From Chloroflexota bacterium (GTDB lineage Bacteria; Chloroflexota; Anaerolineae; Promineifilales; Promineifilaceae), in the NCBI GenBank assembly GCA_008501785.1, contig QQUD01000079.1:1-6501 (forward strand): a DNA stretch of 6,501 bases. The letters are read 5' to 3'. Below the pieces are notes generated by a model, which saw nothing but the letters and a program-made list of their open reading frames with translations, was not told where the DNA came from and made no database searches. Numbering within the stretch: the first letter of the stretch is position 1; every line of letters starts with the position of its first letter. Made by a program: the position numbers and the translations under genes. Of this stretch, positions 1-5,432 are shown one piece after another.

Positions 1-453
1 GGTTGCCATCGCAGGCTGCGTTTTGATTTTGTATGTGTTCTTGCCCATACCGCTGTAAATCATGCACTGTGCCGTGACAAAATTGTCATCATCTAAATCA
101 AAATCAACACAAAAAGAAGCACATCCCATGCTCAATCGAGCCGCCACACGGGCTGAGATTTCCAAGCCAGGTTTGGTAGCCCCTACTAGGACCAAATCTG
201 GGTTCAGCTGTTCAATCACACCGGCTAATGCATCGGTGTAAGTTTCGGGGTTCAAACCAGCCAGCAGCGGGCTGGCGACAGTGTAAACGGCGTCCGCGCC
301 CCAAGTGCCTAATTCGGCCAGGTTTTCTGGGATTGATTCACCGAGATGGAGGGCGGAAACGGCCGTTTCCTTCTCATCTGCCACTTGTCGCGCTTTCCCC
401 AGCAGCTCACGGATAACTTGTTGCTTTTCAGAAAAAATTAAGATACCAGACAT
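1..453 (-). CDS. fixB: Electron transfer flavoprotein alpha subunit (EtfA/FixB), N-terminal part, cut by left window edge
   Basis: The 151 visible codons read MSGILIFSEKQQ at the start and stay open to base 1, so the C-terminal FAD-binding half lies outside the window. The N-terminus matches the EtfA domain I pattern: a short strand MSGILIF, a helix with LLGKARQVAD, then NPDLVLVGATKPGLEISARVAARL, the conserved 'PDLVL.GAT..G.ELAPRLAARL' segment. EtfA pairs with EtfB to carry FAD and shuttle electrons in the cytoplasm. The ATG shares its A with the TAA stop of etfB (TAATG), and a strong AAGGAGG ribosome site lies 6-7 bases upstream inside etfB, so the two subunits are translationally coupled. 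It contains one perfect copy of the dispersed palindrome (355-370), read as ETAVS. The EtfA assignment is firm. The fixB label, rather than plain etfA, is inferred from the neighbouring fixC and fixX. Confidence 0.93.
   Translation of the reverse strand, partial: MSGILIFSEKQQVIRELLGKARQVADEKETAVSALHLGESIPENLAELGTWGADAVYTVASPLLAGLNPETYTDALAGVIEQLNPDLVLVGATKPGLEISARVAARLSMGCASFCVDFDLDDDNFVTAQCMIYSGMGKNTYKIKTQPAMAT
355..370. repeat. Dispersed palindrome GGAAACGGCCGTTTCC in fixB
   Basis: A perfect 16-bp palindrome, read on the coding (minus) strand as GAA-ACG-GCC-GTT-TCC (ETAVS). Confidence 0.92.
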
Positions 454-1250
454 TAGGCACCTCCTTCGATGACATGATCTGCGACTAGCAAATCAACCAA
501 CTCATTCGACAACGCCGCCAGATCATTACCTTGCAGCACCTGCTGTTTGCGATGAACCACAACGCCTTCCGACTGTACTTTTTCCAAAGCCGCTTTTGGC
601 AGCAATTCATCGGTTGACATGCCTAAATCAGCTTCCACATTCCAGATGTGAACGGGCTTTTTCTTGGCCTTCATCGCTTGCAACAGCGTGGGCCGGCGTG
701 GTGTGTTCGTTTCTTCCATTACACTCAGCAATGAGGGCAACGATGCGGAAACCGTTTGCACACTGTCTTCCAAATCACGGTCTGCCACAACCTTGCCATC
801 TTCAACAGCTACGGTGCGCACGAATGAAATTTGGGGCATGTTTAGTGCTTCAGCCAAACGGGGTGGCACTTGATACGTGAACCCATCATCACTCACCTCA
901 CCACAAACAACCACATCGACATCACCCATCTTTTTGATCGTTTCGGCCAAAATGGCGGCGGTAACGGCGGGGGCCACGTGCCCTTCAACTGGATTTTCGA
1001 TGAGGGTCACATCTTCCACACCCATCGCCAACGCTTCGCGGAAGCTTTCTTTTGCTTTGGTGGGTCCGACGGTAATGGCGTGAACGGTGCCACCGTGGGC
1101 TTCTTTGAGCTGAACGGCCGTTTCCAACACATTCTTATCAATATTGCCCACTTTAAACGGCACACCCGCCATCTTCAATGCTTTGCTGGCCGGGTCAACC
1201 TTGACCTCTGATGCATCCAGCGAGTACTTAATACAGGCTACTATTTTCAC
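453..1250 (-). CDS. fixA: Electron transfer flavoprotein beta subunit (EtfB/FixA)
   Basis: This 265-residue protein is of normal EtfB length. It starts MKIVACIKYSLD, the usual 'MKI.VCIK...D' opening, followed by VKVDP (17-20). The family hallmark is VGPTKAKESFREALAMGVEDVTLI at residues 61-84, which helps bind the second nucleotide or FAD. A LxSLLSVMEE..TPRRPTLLQAMKAKKKP segment (about 171-199) is the conserved C-terminal EtfB stretch. The segment usually written 'G..(A/S)IDGDTGQVGP' appears here as GEVSDDGFTYQVPP (117-130), a clear variant. The start is GTG with AAGGAG 8 bases upstream. It lies between fixX and fixB, downstream of a large hairpin. With EtfA it forms the flavin-containing dimer that, in FixABCX complexes, oxidises NADH and bifurcates its electrons. 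Bifurcation is inferred from gene context, not proven by this sequence. Confidence 0.93.
   Translation of the reverse strand: MKIVACIKYSLDASEVKVDPASKALKMAGVPFKVGNIDKNVLETAVQLKEAHGGTVHAITVGPTKAKESFREALAMGVEDVTLIENPVEGHVAPAVTAAILAETIKKMGDVDVVVCGEVSDDGFTYQVPPRLAEALNMPQISFVRTVAVEDGKVVADRDLEDSVQTVSASLPSLLSVMEETNTPRRPTLLQAMKAKKKPVHIWNVEADLGMSTDELLPKAALEKVQSEGVVVHRKQQVLQGNDLAALSNELVDLLVADHVIEGGA
1113..1125. repeat. Dispersed palindrome in fixA, one arm decayed
   Basis: The 10-bp core AACGGCCGTT is perfect and one arm keeps TTTCC. The coding strand reads ETAV then Gln, in the same frame as the full copies. Confidence 0.75.
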
Positions 1251-1270
1251 AGTGCTATCTCCTTAACAGA

Positions 1271-1303
1271 AACCTCCGGGAGGTGCAGCACCTCCCGGAG
1301 GTT
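1271..1303. terminator. Perfect 16-bp-arm inverted repeat between fixX and fixA
   Basis: Two perfect 16-base arms, AACCTCCGGGAGGTGC and its complement, flank a single central base. Each arm is itself almost self-complementary (ACCTCC-G-GGAGGT), so alternative smaller hairpins can form. The element starts 9 bases after the fixX stop and ends about 20 bases before the fixA start, just ahead of its ribosome site. No run of T follows on either strand, so it is not a standard Rho-independent terminator. It may attenuate or stabilise the operon mRNA, or be a dispersed repeat that landed in the gap. The structure is certain and its role is inferred. Confidence 0.5.
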
Positions 1304-1312
1304 AATTTCAAC

Positions 1313-1606
1313 CTATCCATAACGAAAGACGATGCCAAAACCGCCTTGCGGGGGTCGCCAATCAATGCCGCCTTCACCGCCACCTTCACAGGCAACCGTG
1401 CAAGTGCCGCATTCTAGGCAGTTTTCGTAGCGCACAGCTACTTTTTCATCAGCCCACACATACACAGCCGCAGGGCATACCGTTAAACAAGGCTTCAATT
1501 CACATTTTTCACAGCAGCTATGGTCTACGCTGATGTGACTTTGTTCGTCAATCTCGTATTTATCTAATCCAAGACGATCATCCAGGCTCAATAATTTTTG
1601 GGTCAT
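1313..1606 (-). CDS. fixX: Ferredoxin-like protein FixX
   Basis: This 97-residue iron-sulfur protein receives electrons within the FixABCX/ETF-quinone oxidoreductase system. Two cysteine groups are visible: C32-x2-C35-x4-C40-x3-C44-P and C63-x2-C66-x2-C69-x3-C73. The ending IDWRPPQGGFGIVFRYG is the typical FixX tail ('I.W.YP.GGFG...R.G'), and YENCLECGTC (60-69) is equally diagnostic. The second group ends C73-Glu-Gly rather than the usual Cys-Pro, followed by a glycine-rich insert. One [4Fe-4S] cluster is certain for the family; eight cysteines would allow two. I start at the ATG whose sequence overlaps the fixC stop as ATGA, with AAAGGGG upstream, giving MTQKLLSLDDRL. A longer in-frame reading from 1654 would lie inside fixC and looks like an artefact. 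Confidence 0.93.
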   Translation of the reverse strand: MTQKLLSLDDRLGLDKYEIDEQSHISVDHSCCEKCELKPCLTVCPAAVYVWADEKVAVRYENCLECGTCTVACEGGGEGGIDWRPPQGGFGIVFRYG

Positions 1607-2895
1607 ATCGCCACCCCTTTCCCAATTTGATACATATCTTTGGCTACGTCCCACAGCGACACGTCATTTTCTTTCATGCGATCCCGCAGTGCCCGATACC
1701 CTTTCTTCCCAGGCTGCGTCTGCACCGAGAACATATCTTCCATGAGCGCACACACCATTTCGGGGTATGTATTGAACAAGCGCTTGTTTTCCAGCAGCGG
1801 ATATACGTCTTTAAACGTCTCCATATCTTTGTAGACTGACGTTTCTTTGAAATGTTGTTCATACGATGCCAAACCCGCAGCCGAGAAATCTTCGTTGGCT
1901 TTGGCATCAATGATGGCTTTGGCCGCCGCGACGGCAGAGGCAACGGCAACATCCATGCCGCGCAGTGTCATCACATTGTTCAGCAATAAGCGGGCCGCAC
2001 TGCCAGCCACCACGTAGCCATCACCAACCAGGTTTGGTATCAAATGGAAACCGCCGCGATGAACGGTTTGGGCAGAATATTCGACGACTTCGCCGCCGTT
2101 AATGAGTCGTTGCACAAAGGGATGTGATTTAAACTCGTCGAGGATTTCGTGAGGTTGTTTTTTACTCTTGTAAACGCTGTCAATTTTGACAACAACGCCT
2201 AGTGAAAGCGTGTCGCGGTTCGCGTAAATAAAACCGCCACCTTCTGCGCCAGCCGTATGACCAACCAGCGTATAAGCGGCACCTTCTTTTTCGTTCAAAC
2301 ATTGAAAGCGGTCGGTGATAGTTTGTTCTGGCAGTTTAATGACTTCTTTGATGCCAATGGACACATCTTTAGGTGCATAATCTTCGCGCAAGCCAGCTTG
2401 TTTGAGCAGCTGCGAGCGTGTGCCTTCGGCAATGATGGTGACACTGGCGCGGAGTTCGTCGCCGCCAGCTTTGACGCCGCAGATACGGCCGTTTTCCACA
2501 ATCAGCTCATCCACTGTGAATCCAGGCATCACCATTGCGCCCGCTTCTTCAGCTTGAGCAGCCAGCCACGGATCAAACTTGGCACGCAAAACGCTAAATG
2601 CGTTGTAGGGTGGCGCCACCGCTTCGTCACGGTAATCCATCGCCGTTGCCGCCGTATCGCCTAAAAAGACAACGCTGTGACCGGCAATGGCACGCTCTAC
2701 CGGGGCTTCGTCCCAAAAGTTCGGGAAAATCTCATCATAAATCTGGGCATAAATTAACCCACCGGAAACATTCTTGCTGCCCGGTTCTTGTCCACGTTCG
2801 ATGACAACAACAGACAAACCTGCTTTCGCTAACATGTAAGCGGCCGTCGCCCCAGCAGGACCCGCACCAACAATGATTACATCAAATTCATCCAC
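1603..2895 (-). CDS. fixC: FixC, FAD-dependent ETF-quinone oxidoreductase family protein
   Basis: FixC is a membrane-associated flavoprotein that passes electrons from the EtfAB dimer to the quinone pool. From the GTG start it has 430 residues, the normal FixC size. An N-terminal Rossmann motif GAGPAG (10-15) followed by E33 binds the ADP part of FAD. GSKNVSGGLIY and the late RGMDVAVASAVAAAKAI segment are typical of FixC and ETF-QO proteins. I prefer GTG at 2895 over ATG at 2940: it gives MDEFDVIIVGAGPAG, as in relatives, and has AAGG 6 bases upstream. The ATG would add 15 unfamiliar residues, and its GGAG lies only one base from the codon. An oddity is AGSAA near residue 297-301, where this fold usually has GDAA, the Asp contacting the FAD ribityl chain. 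The protein ends in an ATGA overlap with fixX and is the first gene of the operon. Confidence 0.93.
   Translation of the reverse strand: MDEFDVIIVGAGPAGATAAYMLAKAGLSVVVIERGQEPGSKNVSGGLIYAQIYDEIFPNFWDEAPVERAIAGHSVVFLGDTAATAMDYRDEAVAPPYNAFSVLRAKFDPWLAAQAEEAGAMVMPGFTVDELIVENGRICGVKAGGDELRASVTIIAEGTRSQLLKQAGLREDYAPKDVSIGIKEVIKLPEQTITDRFQCLNEKEGAAYTLVGHTAGAEGGGFIYANRDTLSLGVVVKIDSVYKSKKQPHEILDEFKSHPFVQRLINGGEVVEYSAQTVHRGGFHLIPNLVGDGYVVAGSAARLLLNNVMTLRGMDVAVASAVAAAKAIIDAKANEDFSAAGLASYEQHFKETSVYKDMETFKDVYPLLENKRLFNTYPEMVCALMEDMFSVQTQPGKKGYRALRDRMKENDVSLWDVAKDMYQIGKGVAI
2485..2497. repeat. Degraded dispersed palindrome in fixC
   Basis: The octamer ACGGCCGT is intact, with TTTTCC to one side only. The coding strand reads ENGRI, a different frame from the ETAVS copies. 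Confidence 0.5.
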
Positions 2896-3001
2896 TTTAT
2901 ACCTTACCTGTAAATTGCCGTGATACACCCTTTTAGGCATTCTCCACGGCTTAATTTCAAGGGAAATCGTTACTTGTGCAATTTATCACAGCCCCGATAA
3001 G

Positions 3002-3038
3002 GAACGCATAAACAAGGTATAAAGAAAGTGTAAGGATT
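3002..3038 (+). repeat. 37-bp direct repeat, copy 1
   Basis: It matches copy 2 (3293-3329) at 35 of 37 positions, with both differences being single substitutions. Read on the minus strand, it divides into three 11-bp units: TTACACTTTCT, TTATACCTTGT and TTATGCGTTCC. It sits about 100 bases upstream of the chosen fixC start. Confidence 0.9.
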
Positions 3039-3054
3039 GAATTGGGTGGTGGAA

Positions 3055-3069
3055 GAAACGGCCGTTTCC
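3055..3069. repeat. Dispersed palindrome GAAACGGCCGTTTC, intergenic copy
   Basis: The 14-bp palindrome is perfect and is followed by another C. It is one G short of the full 16-bp form on its left side. This copy lies outside any gene. Confidence 0.9.
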
Positions 3070-3090
3070 CTACCACTCCCACACATACCT

Positions 3091-3166
3091 GTAGGGGCGC
3101 ACCCTTGTGGTCGCCCTCTTATTGATCAAAAGGATGAAGAGGGCGGGCACAAGGCCACGCTCCTAC
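3091..3166. repeat. Long imperfect inverted repeat, REP/MITE-like
   Basis: Two 30-base arms (3091-3120 and 3137-3166) are complementary at 24 of 30 positions around a 16-base loop that itself contains the palindrome TTGATCAA. The arms begin GTAGGGGCGC and end in GCTCCTAC. Such GTAGGGGCG...CGCCCTAC hairpins are familiar to me as dispersed intergenic repeats in cyanobacteria and Chloroflexota, but I cannot test copy number here. No transposase is present. The unpaired bases are spread through the arms, as in an ageing mobile hairpin. Confidence 0.7.
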
Positions 3167-3281
3167 GATTGGTTCCGCTCAACTAACCAATTGTGACACT
3201 ACAATCCTTGACAATAAAATCATCGAGCTAGTTTCACTCTATAACGCAAATCAGTCGAGGAATTGCTTCAAACGGCAAAAA

Positions 3282-3298
3282 GCGTTCATTATGAACGC
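3282..3298. promoter_or_regulatory. Perfect 17-bp inverted repeat, operator-like
   Basis: GCGTTCAT and ATGAACGC flank one central T. The right arm overlaps the first six bases of the second 37-bp direct repeat. A short perfect dyad upstream of a gene fits a dimeric regulator site. No regulator is identifiable, so the role is inferred. Confidence 0.4.
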
Positions 3299-3329
3299 AT
3301 AAACAAGGTATAAACAAAGTATAAGGATT
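3293..3329 (+). repeat. 37-bp direct repeat, copy 2
   Basis: Second copy of the 3002-3038 element, 291 bases downstream in the same orientation. On the minus strand its three 11-bp units are TTATACTTTGT, TTATACCTTGT and TTATGCGTTCA. The first two differ by one base. It is about 110 bases upstream of the ATG at 3440. Confidence 0.9.
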
Positions 3330-3439
3330 CGTAGGTGGGGGGAATATCTAAGTTATCATAGTGGCGGAGTGGCAAACTTGGCAACCCCGAAACCTCGCAG
3401 CGCTCCCCTGAGAGCCATGCGCTTACCTGGATATAAAAA

Positions 3440-3649
3440 ATGGTTAACTCCGCTAAAATCAAATCTTTGGCGAAAGAAGATTTTCGTCATGCCCGTCGGC
3501 ATGTTGCCCTACAACAAGTGTACAATCGCATGATTGGCAAAGAAATCGAGGGATTGCTGTCCTTCCACGACGTGCGCCGTGCATTGCGAGTCAAAACCCA
3601 AATTGATCGCGGTCGGCAAACGACTAATCCATGCCATCGTTCCCAATGA
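3440..3649 (+). CDS. N-terminal segment of a frameshifted universal stress protein gene
   Basis: This 69-codon frame starts MVNSAKIKSLAKEDFRHARRH and continues ...LLSFHDVRRALRVKTQIDRGRQ before ending at TGA in an unrelated tail (TTNPCHRSQ). The charged helical sequence 'DF.HARR..LQ....R..G....LLSF.DVRRALR....RG.Q' looks like real protein. From memory it resembles the N-terminal helical module seen before ParB-like or Usp-type domains in Chloroflexota proteins. Moving to the next frame after RGRQ continues as LIHAIVPNEV and then the Usp domains, restoring a plausible single protein of about 344 residues. Either a one-base insertion (perhaps in AAA at 3618-3620) split the gene, or the two parts are made separately. 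The ATG has only a weak ribosome site (GGA about 9 bases upstream). Confidence 0.5.
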   Translation: MVNSAKIKSLAKEDFRHARRHVALQQVYNRMIGKEIEGLLSFHDVRRALRVKTQIDRGRQTTNPCHRSQ

Positions 3650-4475
3650 AGTGCAAACAGGGCTGGACAAGGGCGAGCGACAGCACCAACCTCTGGCTCG
3701 GCGCTATCCGGACAAGTTTTTCAATTATGTGCTGGTTCCCGTCGGTGACGATAATCAAATCTGGACTGGATTAGAACAGGCGATTGTCATTGCCCAACGT
3801 GAAAACAGTCAATTGCGCGGAATGCATATTGTGCCCAATGAGGCAGTGCTTGCAAGTCCTAACGCCCAGGCAGTTCAGGCAGAGTTTGATCGCCGCTGTC
3901 AAAATGCTGGGGTAAACGGCCGTCTTATCTTAAAAACCGGCTCTATCGCCCAAACAATTATTGACCGGGCACGTTGGAATGACCTTATCGTTATGAATCT
4001 GGCCCACCCGCCGGGTGAAACAATCGTTGACCGGCTCGGATCAGGTTTTCGCCTGGTAATTAAACACAGTAACCAACCGATTTTGGCCGTTCCCGGCACC
4101 GTTTCCCCCCTTGACAAAATGCTACTAGCTTACGATGGCAGTAATAACAGTAAAAAGGCTTTGTCCATAACTGCGTACCTGGTTAAGCAGTGGCAAGCGC
4201 AGCTTGTCGTTGTCACCGCCCATGAGAAGGAAGCGCCTGATCCAGTAATCATCGATTATGCCCGCCGTTACCTGGAACTGCATGAAATTGAAGCTGAATT
4301 TAAGATCGGGTCGGGGAAAGCGGCTGATGTGATTTTGGAAACGGCCGTTTCCCACCATTGCAACCTCATCATCATGGGTGGATACGGAGCACAGCCAGTC
4401 GTTGAAGTAGTCTTGGGCAGTCCAGTCAACGCGATCCTGCGGCGAACCCCTGTTCCGGTTCTAATTTGCCCTTAG
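3534..4475 (+). CDS. Tandem-domain universal stress protein (UspA family)
   Basis: This cytoplasmic stress protein has two Usp domains. Residues are numbered from the TTG at 3534. Domain 1 (about 62-187) opens FFNYVLVPVGDD and ends QPILAVP; its phosphate loop is degenerate (HPPGETIVDRLGSG). Domain 2 (about 194-313) opens DKMLLAYDGS and ends TPVPVLICP. It keeps the full ATP-binding signature G-x2-G-x9-G-S in MGGYGAQPVVEVVLGS (281-296), so ATP binding is likely there. The real start is unclear. The first 28 or so codons overlap the 3440 frame and look non-coding, and the TTG has no ribosome site. A GTG at 3651 lies one base after the upstream TGA and could serve by reinitiation. The best reading is a single gene from 3440 with a +1 shift near 3620. 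It contains one perfect dispersed palindrome (4337-4352). Confidence 0.82.
   Translation: MAKKSRDCCPSTTCAVHCESKPKLIAVGKRLIHAIVPNEVQTGLDKGERQHQPLARRYPDKFFNYVLVPVGDDNQIWTGLEQAIVIAQRENSQLRGMHIVPNEAVLASPNAQAVQAEFDRRCQNAGVNGRLILKTGSIAQTIIDRARWNDLIVMNLAHPPGETIVDRLGSGFRLVIKHSNQPILAVPGTVSPLDKMLLAYDGSNNSKKALSITAYLVKQWQAQLVVVTAHEKEAPDPVIIDYARRYLELHEIEAEFKIGSGKAADVILETAVSHHCNLIIMGGYGAQPVVEVVLGSPVNAILRRTPVPVLICP
3914..3924. repeat. Degraded dispersed palindrome in the stress-protein gene
   Basis: AAACGGCCGTC has an intact octamer core and one intact arm base pair set. It is read as VNGRL. Confidence 0.45.
4337..4352. repeat. Dispersed palindrome GGAAACGGCCGTTTCC in the stress-protein gene
   Basis: A perfect 16-bp copy read as ETAVS within the second Usp domain, just before the segment CNLIIMGGYG. 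Confidence 0.92.
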
Positions 4476-4533
4476 AAATGGGATTTATACATTGTATGCA
4501 GTTGATATACAGGCTGAAAGATTGGTGTTGTTG

Positions 4534-4539
4534 TATAAT
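4534..4539 (+). promoter_or_regulatory. Candidate -10 box for the membrane protein gene
   Basis: A perfect TATAAT stands 72 bases before the ATG at 4611 in the AT-rich gap after the stress-protein gene. No good -35 occurs 16-18 bases upstream; TTGATA at 4502-4507 is too far. It suggests separate transcription of the membrane protein gene. Evidence rests on the one hexamer. Confidence 0.4.
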
Positions 4540-4610
4540 CCAGCAGACACTATTGAATTTTTTACACATTGCACTTACCTAAAAGGTGAAAGTTATTGGG
4601 GGAGTATTCC

Positions 4611-5357
4611 ATGGATATTGCAAAAGCTTTTGGTTACATTAGCGAAGACGAAAATTGGTATAAAAAGTTAGGGATAGGCGTTGGCGTATTTATTGTGCCG
4701 ATTCTCAACTTTGCGCTAGCTGGCTACATTTTTCAGCTTATGCGCAACGTAAGGAATGGGGAAAAACGGCCGTTACCCGAATGGAGTGATCTCAGCCGTT
4801 ATCTAACAGATGGACTGCGTATGTTCGTTGTGATGCTCATCTACTCACTTCCAATACTCATCATTTACGGCATCGCGATGGCTATCTTTTTTTCACAAAT
4901 GCTCAGCAGCGAGTTTGCAGCATCCAGCACAGGCGGCCCCCCATCTATTGATCAGGCCCCTGCATTTATAGCTATTTGGGGCATCATGGCTGCATGTGTC
5001 ATGCCATATAGTTTGCTGCTCCAAGTTATGACACCTATGTTTGCTATGCAATTGGTTCGTGAAGGTACAATAAAATCATGTTTTGAATATAAAGAGATGT
5101 GGCAAATACTCAAAACAAATATTTGGGATTATGTGATCATTTTGGGCCTGACGCTGGGTTTATATCTAGTATCATCCATCGTCCTCATTCCGGCGTATCT
5201 TTTCTTTTTTATCCCTTGTATTGGCACGATCATTGGCATGGCATTAATGGGCGCAGTCAGCATACTGATTATTTTTGTGGTTGGACATCTCTTAGGCCAA
5301 TTTATGGCAAAACACGATGCGAAACAACCCCCAGCGACTGAATTTGGAATTGTTTAG
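4611..5357 (+). CDS. Multi-pass membrane protein, DUF4013-like
   Basis: This 248-residue integral membrane protein has no known enzymatic motif. Hydrophobic segments lie at about 20-44, 68-96, 117-146, 172-200 and 203-231, giving about five helices. There is a charged N-terminus (MDIAKAFGYISEDENWYKK) and a polar tail rich in K, Q and P. The pattern 'DENW.KKLGIG....IPILNF...GY..QL.RNV..G...PLPEW.D' is what I associate with DUF4013 proteins of archaea and Chloroflexota, whose function is unknown. I chose the ATG at 4611 because GGGGGAG lies 6 bases upstream; a TTG at 4596 in the same frame overlaps that ribosome site. It stands alone, 135 bases after the stress-protein gene, and converges on the peptidase gene. 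Codon 51-55 (EKRPL) covers a degraded dispersed palindrome. Confidence 0.85.
   Translation: MDIAKAFGYISEDENWYKKLGIGVGVFIVPILNFALAGYIFQLMRNVRNGEKRPLPEWSDLSRYLTDGLRMFVVMLIYSLPILIIYGIAMAIFFSQMLSSEFAASSTGGPPSIDQAPAFIAIWGIMAACVMPYSLLLQVMTPMFAMQLVREGTIKSCFEYKEMWQILKTNIWDYVIILGLTLGLYLVSSIVLIPAYLFFFIPCIGTIIGMALMGAVSILIIFVVGHLLGQFMAKHDAKQPPATEFGIV
4762..4777. repeat. Degraded dispersed palindrome in the membrane protein gene
   Basis: AAAAACGGCCGTTACC keeps the AACGGCCGTT core. It is read in the third frame, as KRPLP, in a cytoplasmic loop. Confidence 0.5.
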
Positions 5358-5384
5358 CTGGTGATGAGTAAATATTAAATGGTA

Positions 5385-5414
5385 GCTGGTGGGAAACGGC
5401 CGTTTTCCACCAGC
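5385..5414. terminator. 30-bp palindrome between convergent genes
   Basis: GCTGGTGG and its complement extend a copy of the dispersed palindrome, giving a 30-bp inverted repeat with a single G/T mismatch pair (a G-U wobble in RNA). It lies 27 bases after the membrane protein stop and 18 bases beyond the peptidase stop, so either transcript can fold it. No T-run follows on either side, so bidirectional termination is plausible but not textbook. Confidence 0.5.
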
Positions 5415-5432
5415 AATGCTTCCAATGCCTTG

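Larger units (their letters stand above)
2941..3439. other. Structured intergenic region between the divergent fix operon and the stress-protein gene
   Basis: No open frame in this 499-base gap looks like a gene. It holds two 37-bp direct repeats (3002-3038, 3293-3329), a copy of the dispersed palindrome (3055-3069), a long imperfect inverted repeat (3091-3166) and a short perfect inverted repeat (3282-3298). A perfect -35-like TTGACA lies at 3208-3213, but no good -10 sits 16-18 bases later. The GC-rich stretch 3361-3425 can form small stems (AGCGC 3399-3403 with GCGCT 3419-3423, or GCTC 3402-3405 with GAGC 3412-3415). I could not match it to a known riboswitch or tRNA. Promoters for both divergent transcripts must lie here, but none is convincing by eye. 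Confidence 0.6.

Noticed and set aside
870..1211. A 113-codon plus-strand open frame opposite fixA
   Set aside because: It is antisense to EtfB, and its Gly/Asn/His-rich translation looks like a complement artefact.
1604..1654. Extended fixX start adding MGRSQRYVSNWERGGD
   Set aside because: The extra residues lie within the fixC coding end. The ATGA overlap with AAAGGGG upstream is a much better start, and FixX homologues begin near the internal Met.
2257..2664. A 135-codon plus-strand open frame opposite fixC
   Set aside because: It lies entirely antisense to the well-supported fixC frame, has no family resemblance or ribosome site, and is the expected shadow of a GC-skewed codon pattern.
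3208..3245. Promoter with TTGACA (3208-3213) and TATAAC (3240-3245)
   Set aside because: The spacer is 26 bases, too long for a sigma-70-type promoter, and no acceptable -10 occurs at 16-18 bases.
3361..3431. Possible structured leader (tRNA, c-di-GMP or other riboswitch) before the stress-protein gene
   Set aside because: It contains GGCAAAC and short stems, but neither the cloverleaf nor the conserved cores of riboswitches I know could be fitted. The competing stems are only 4-5 bp.
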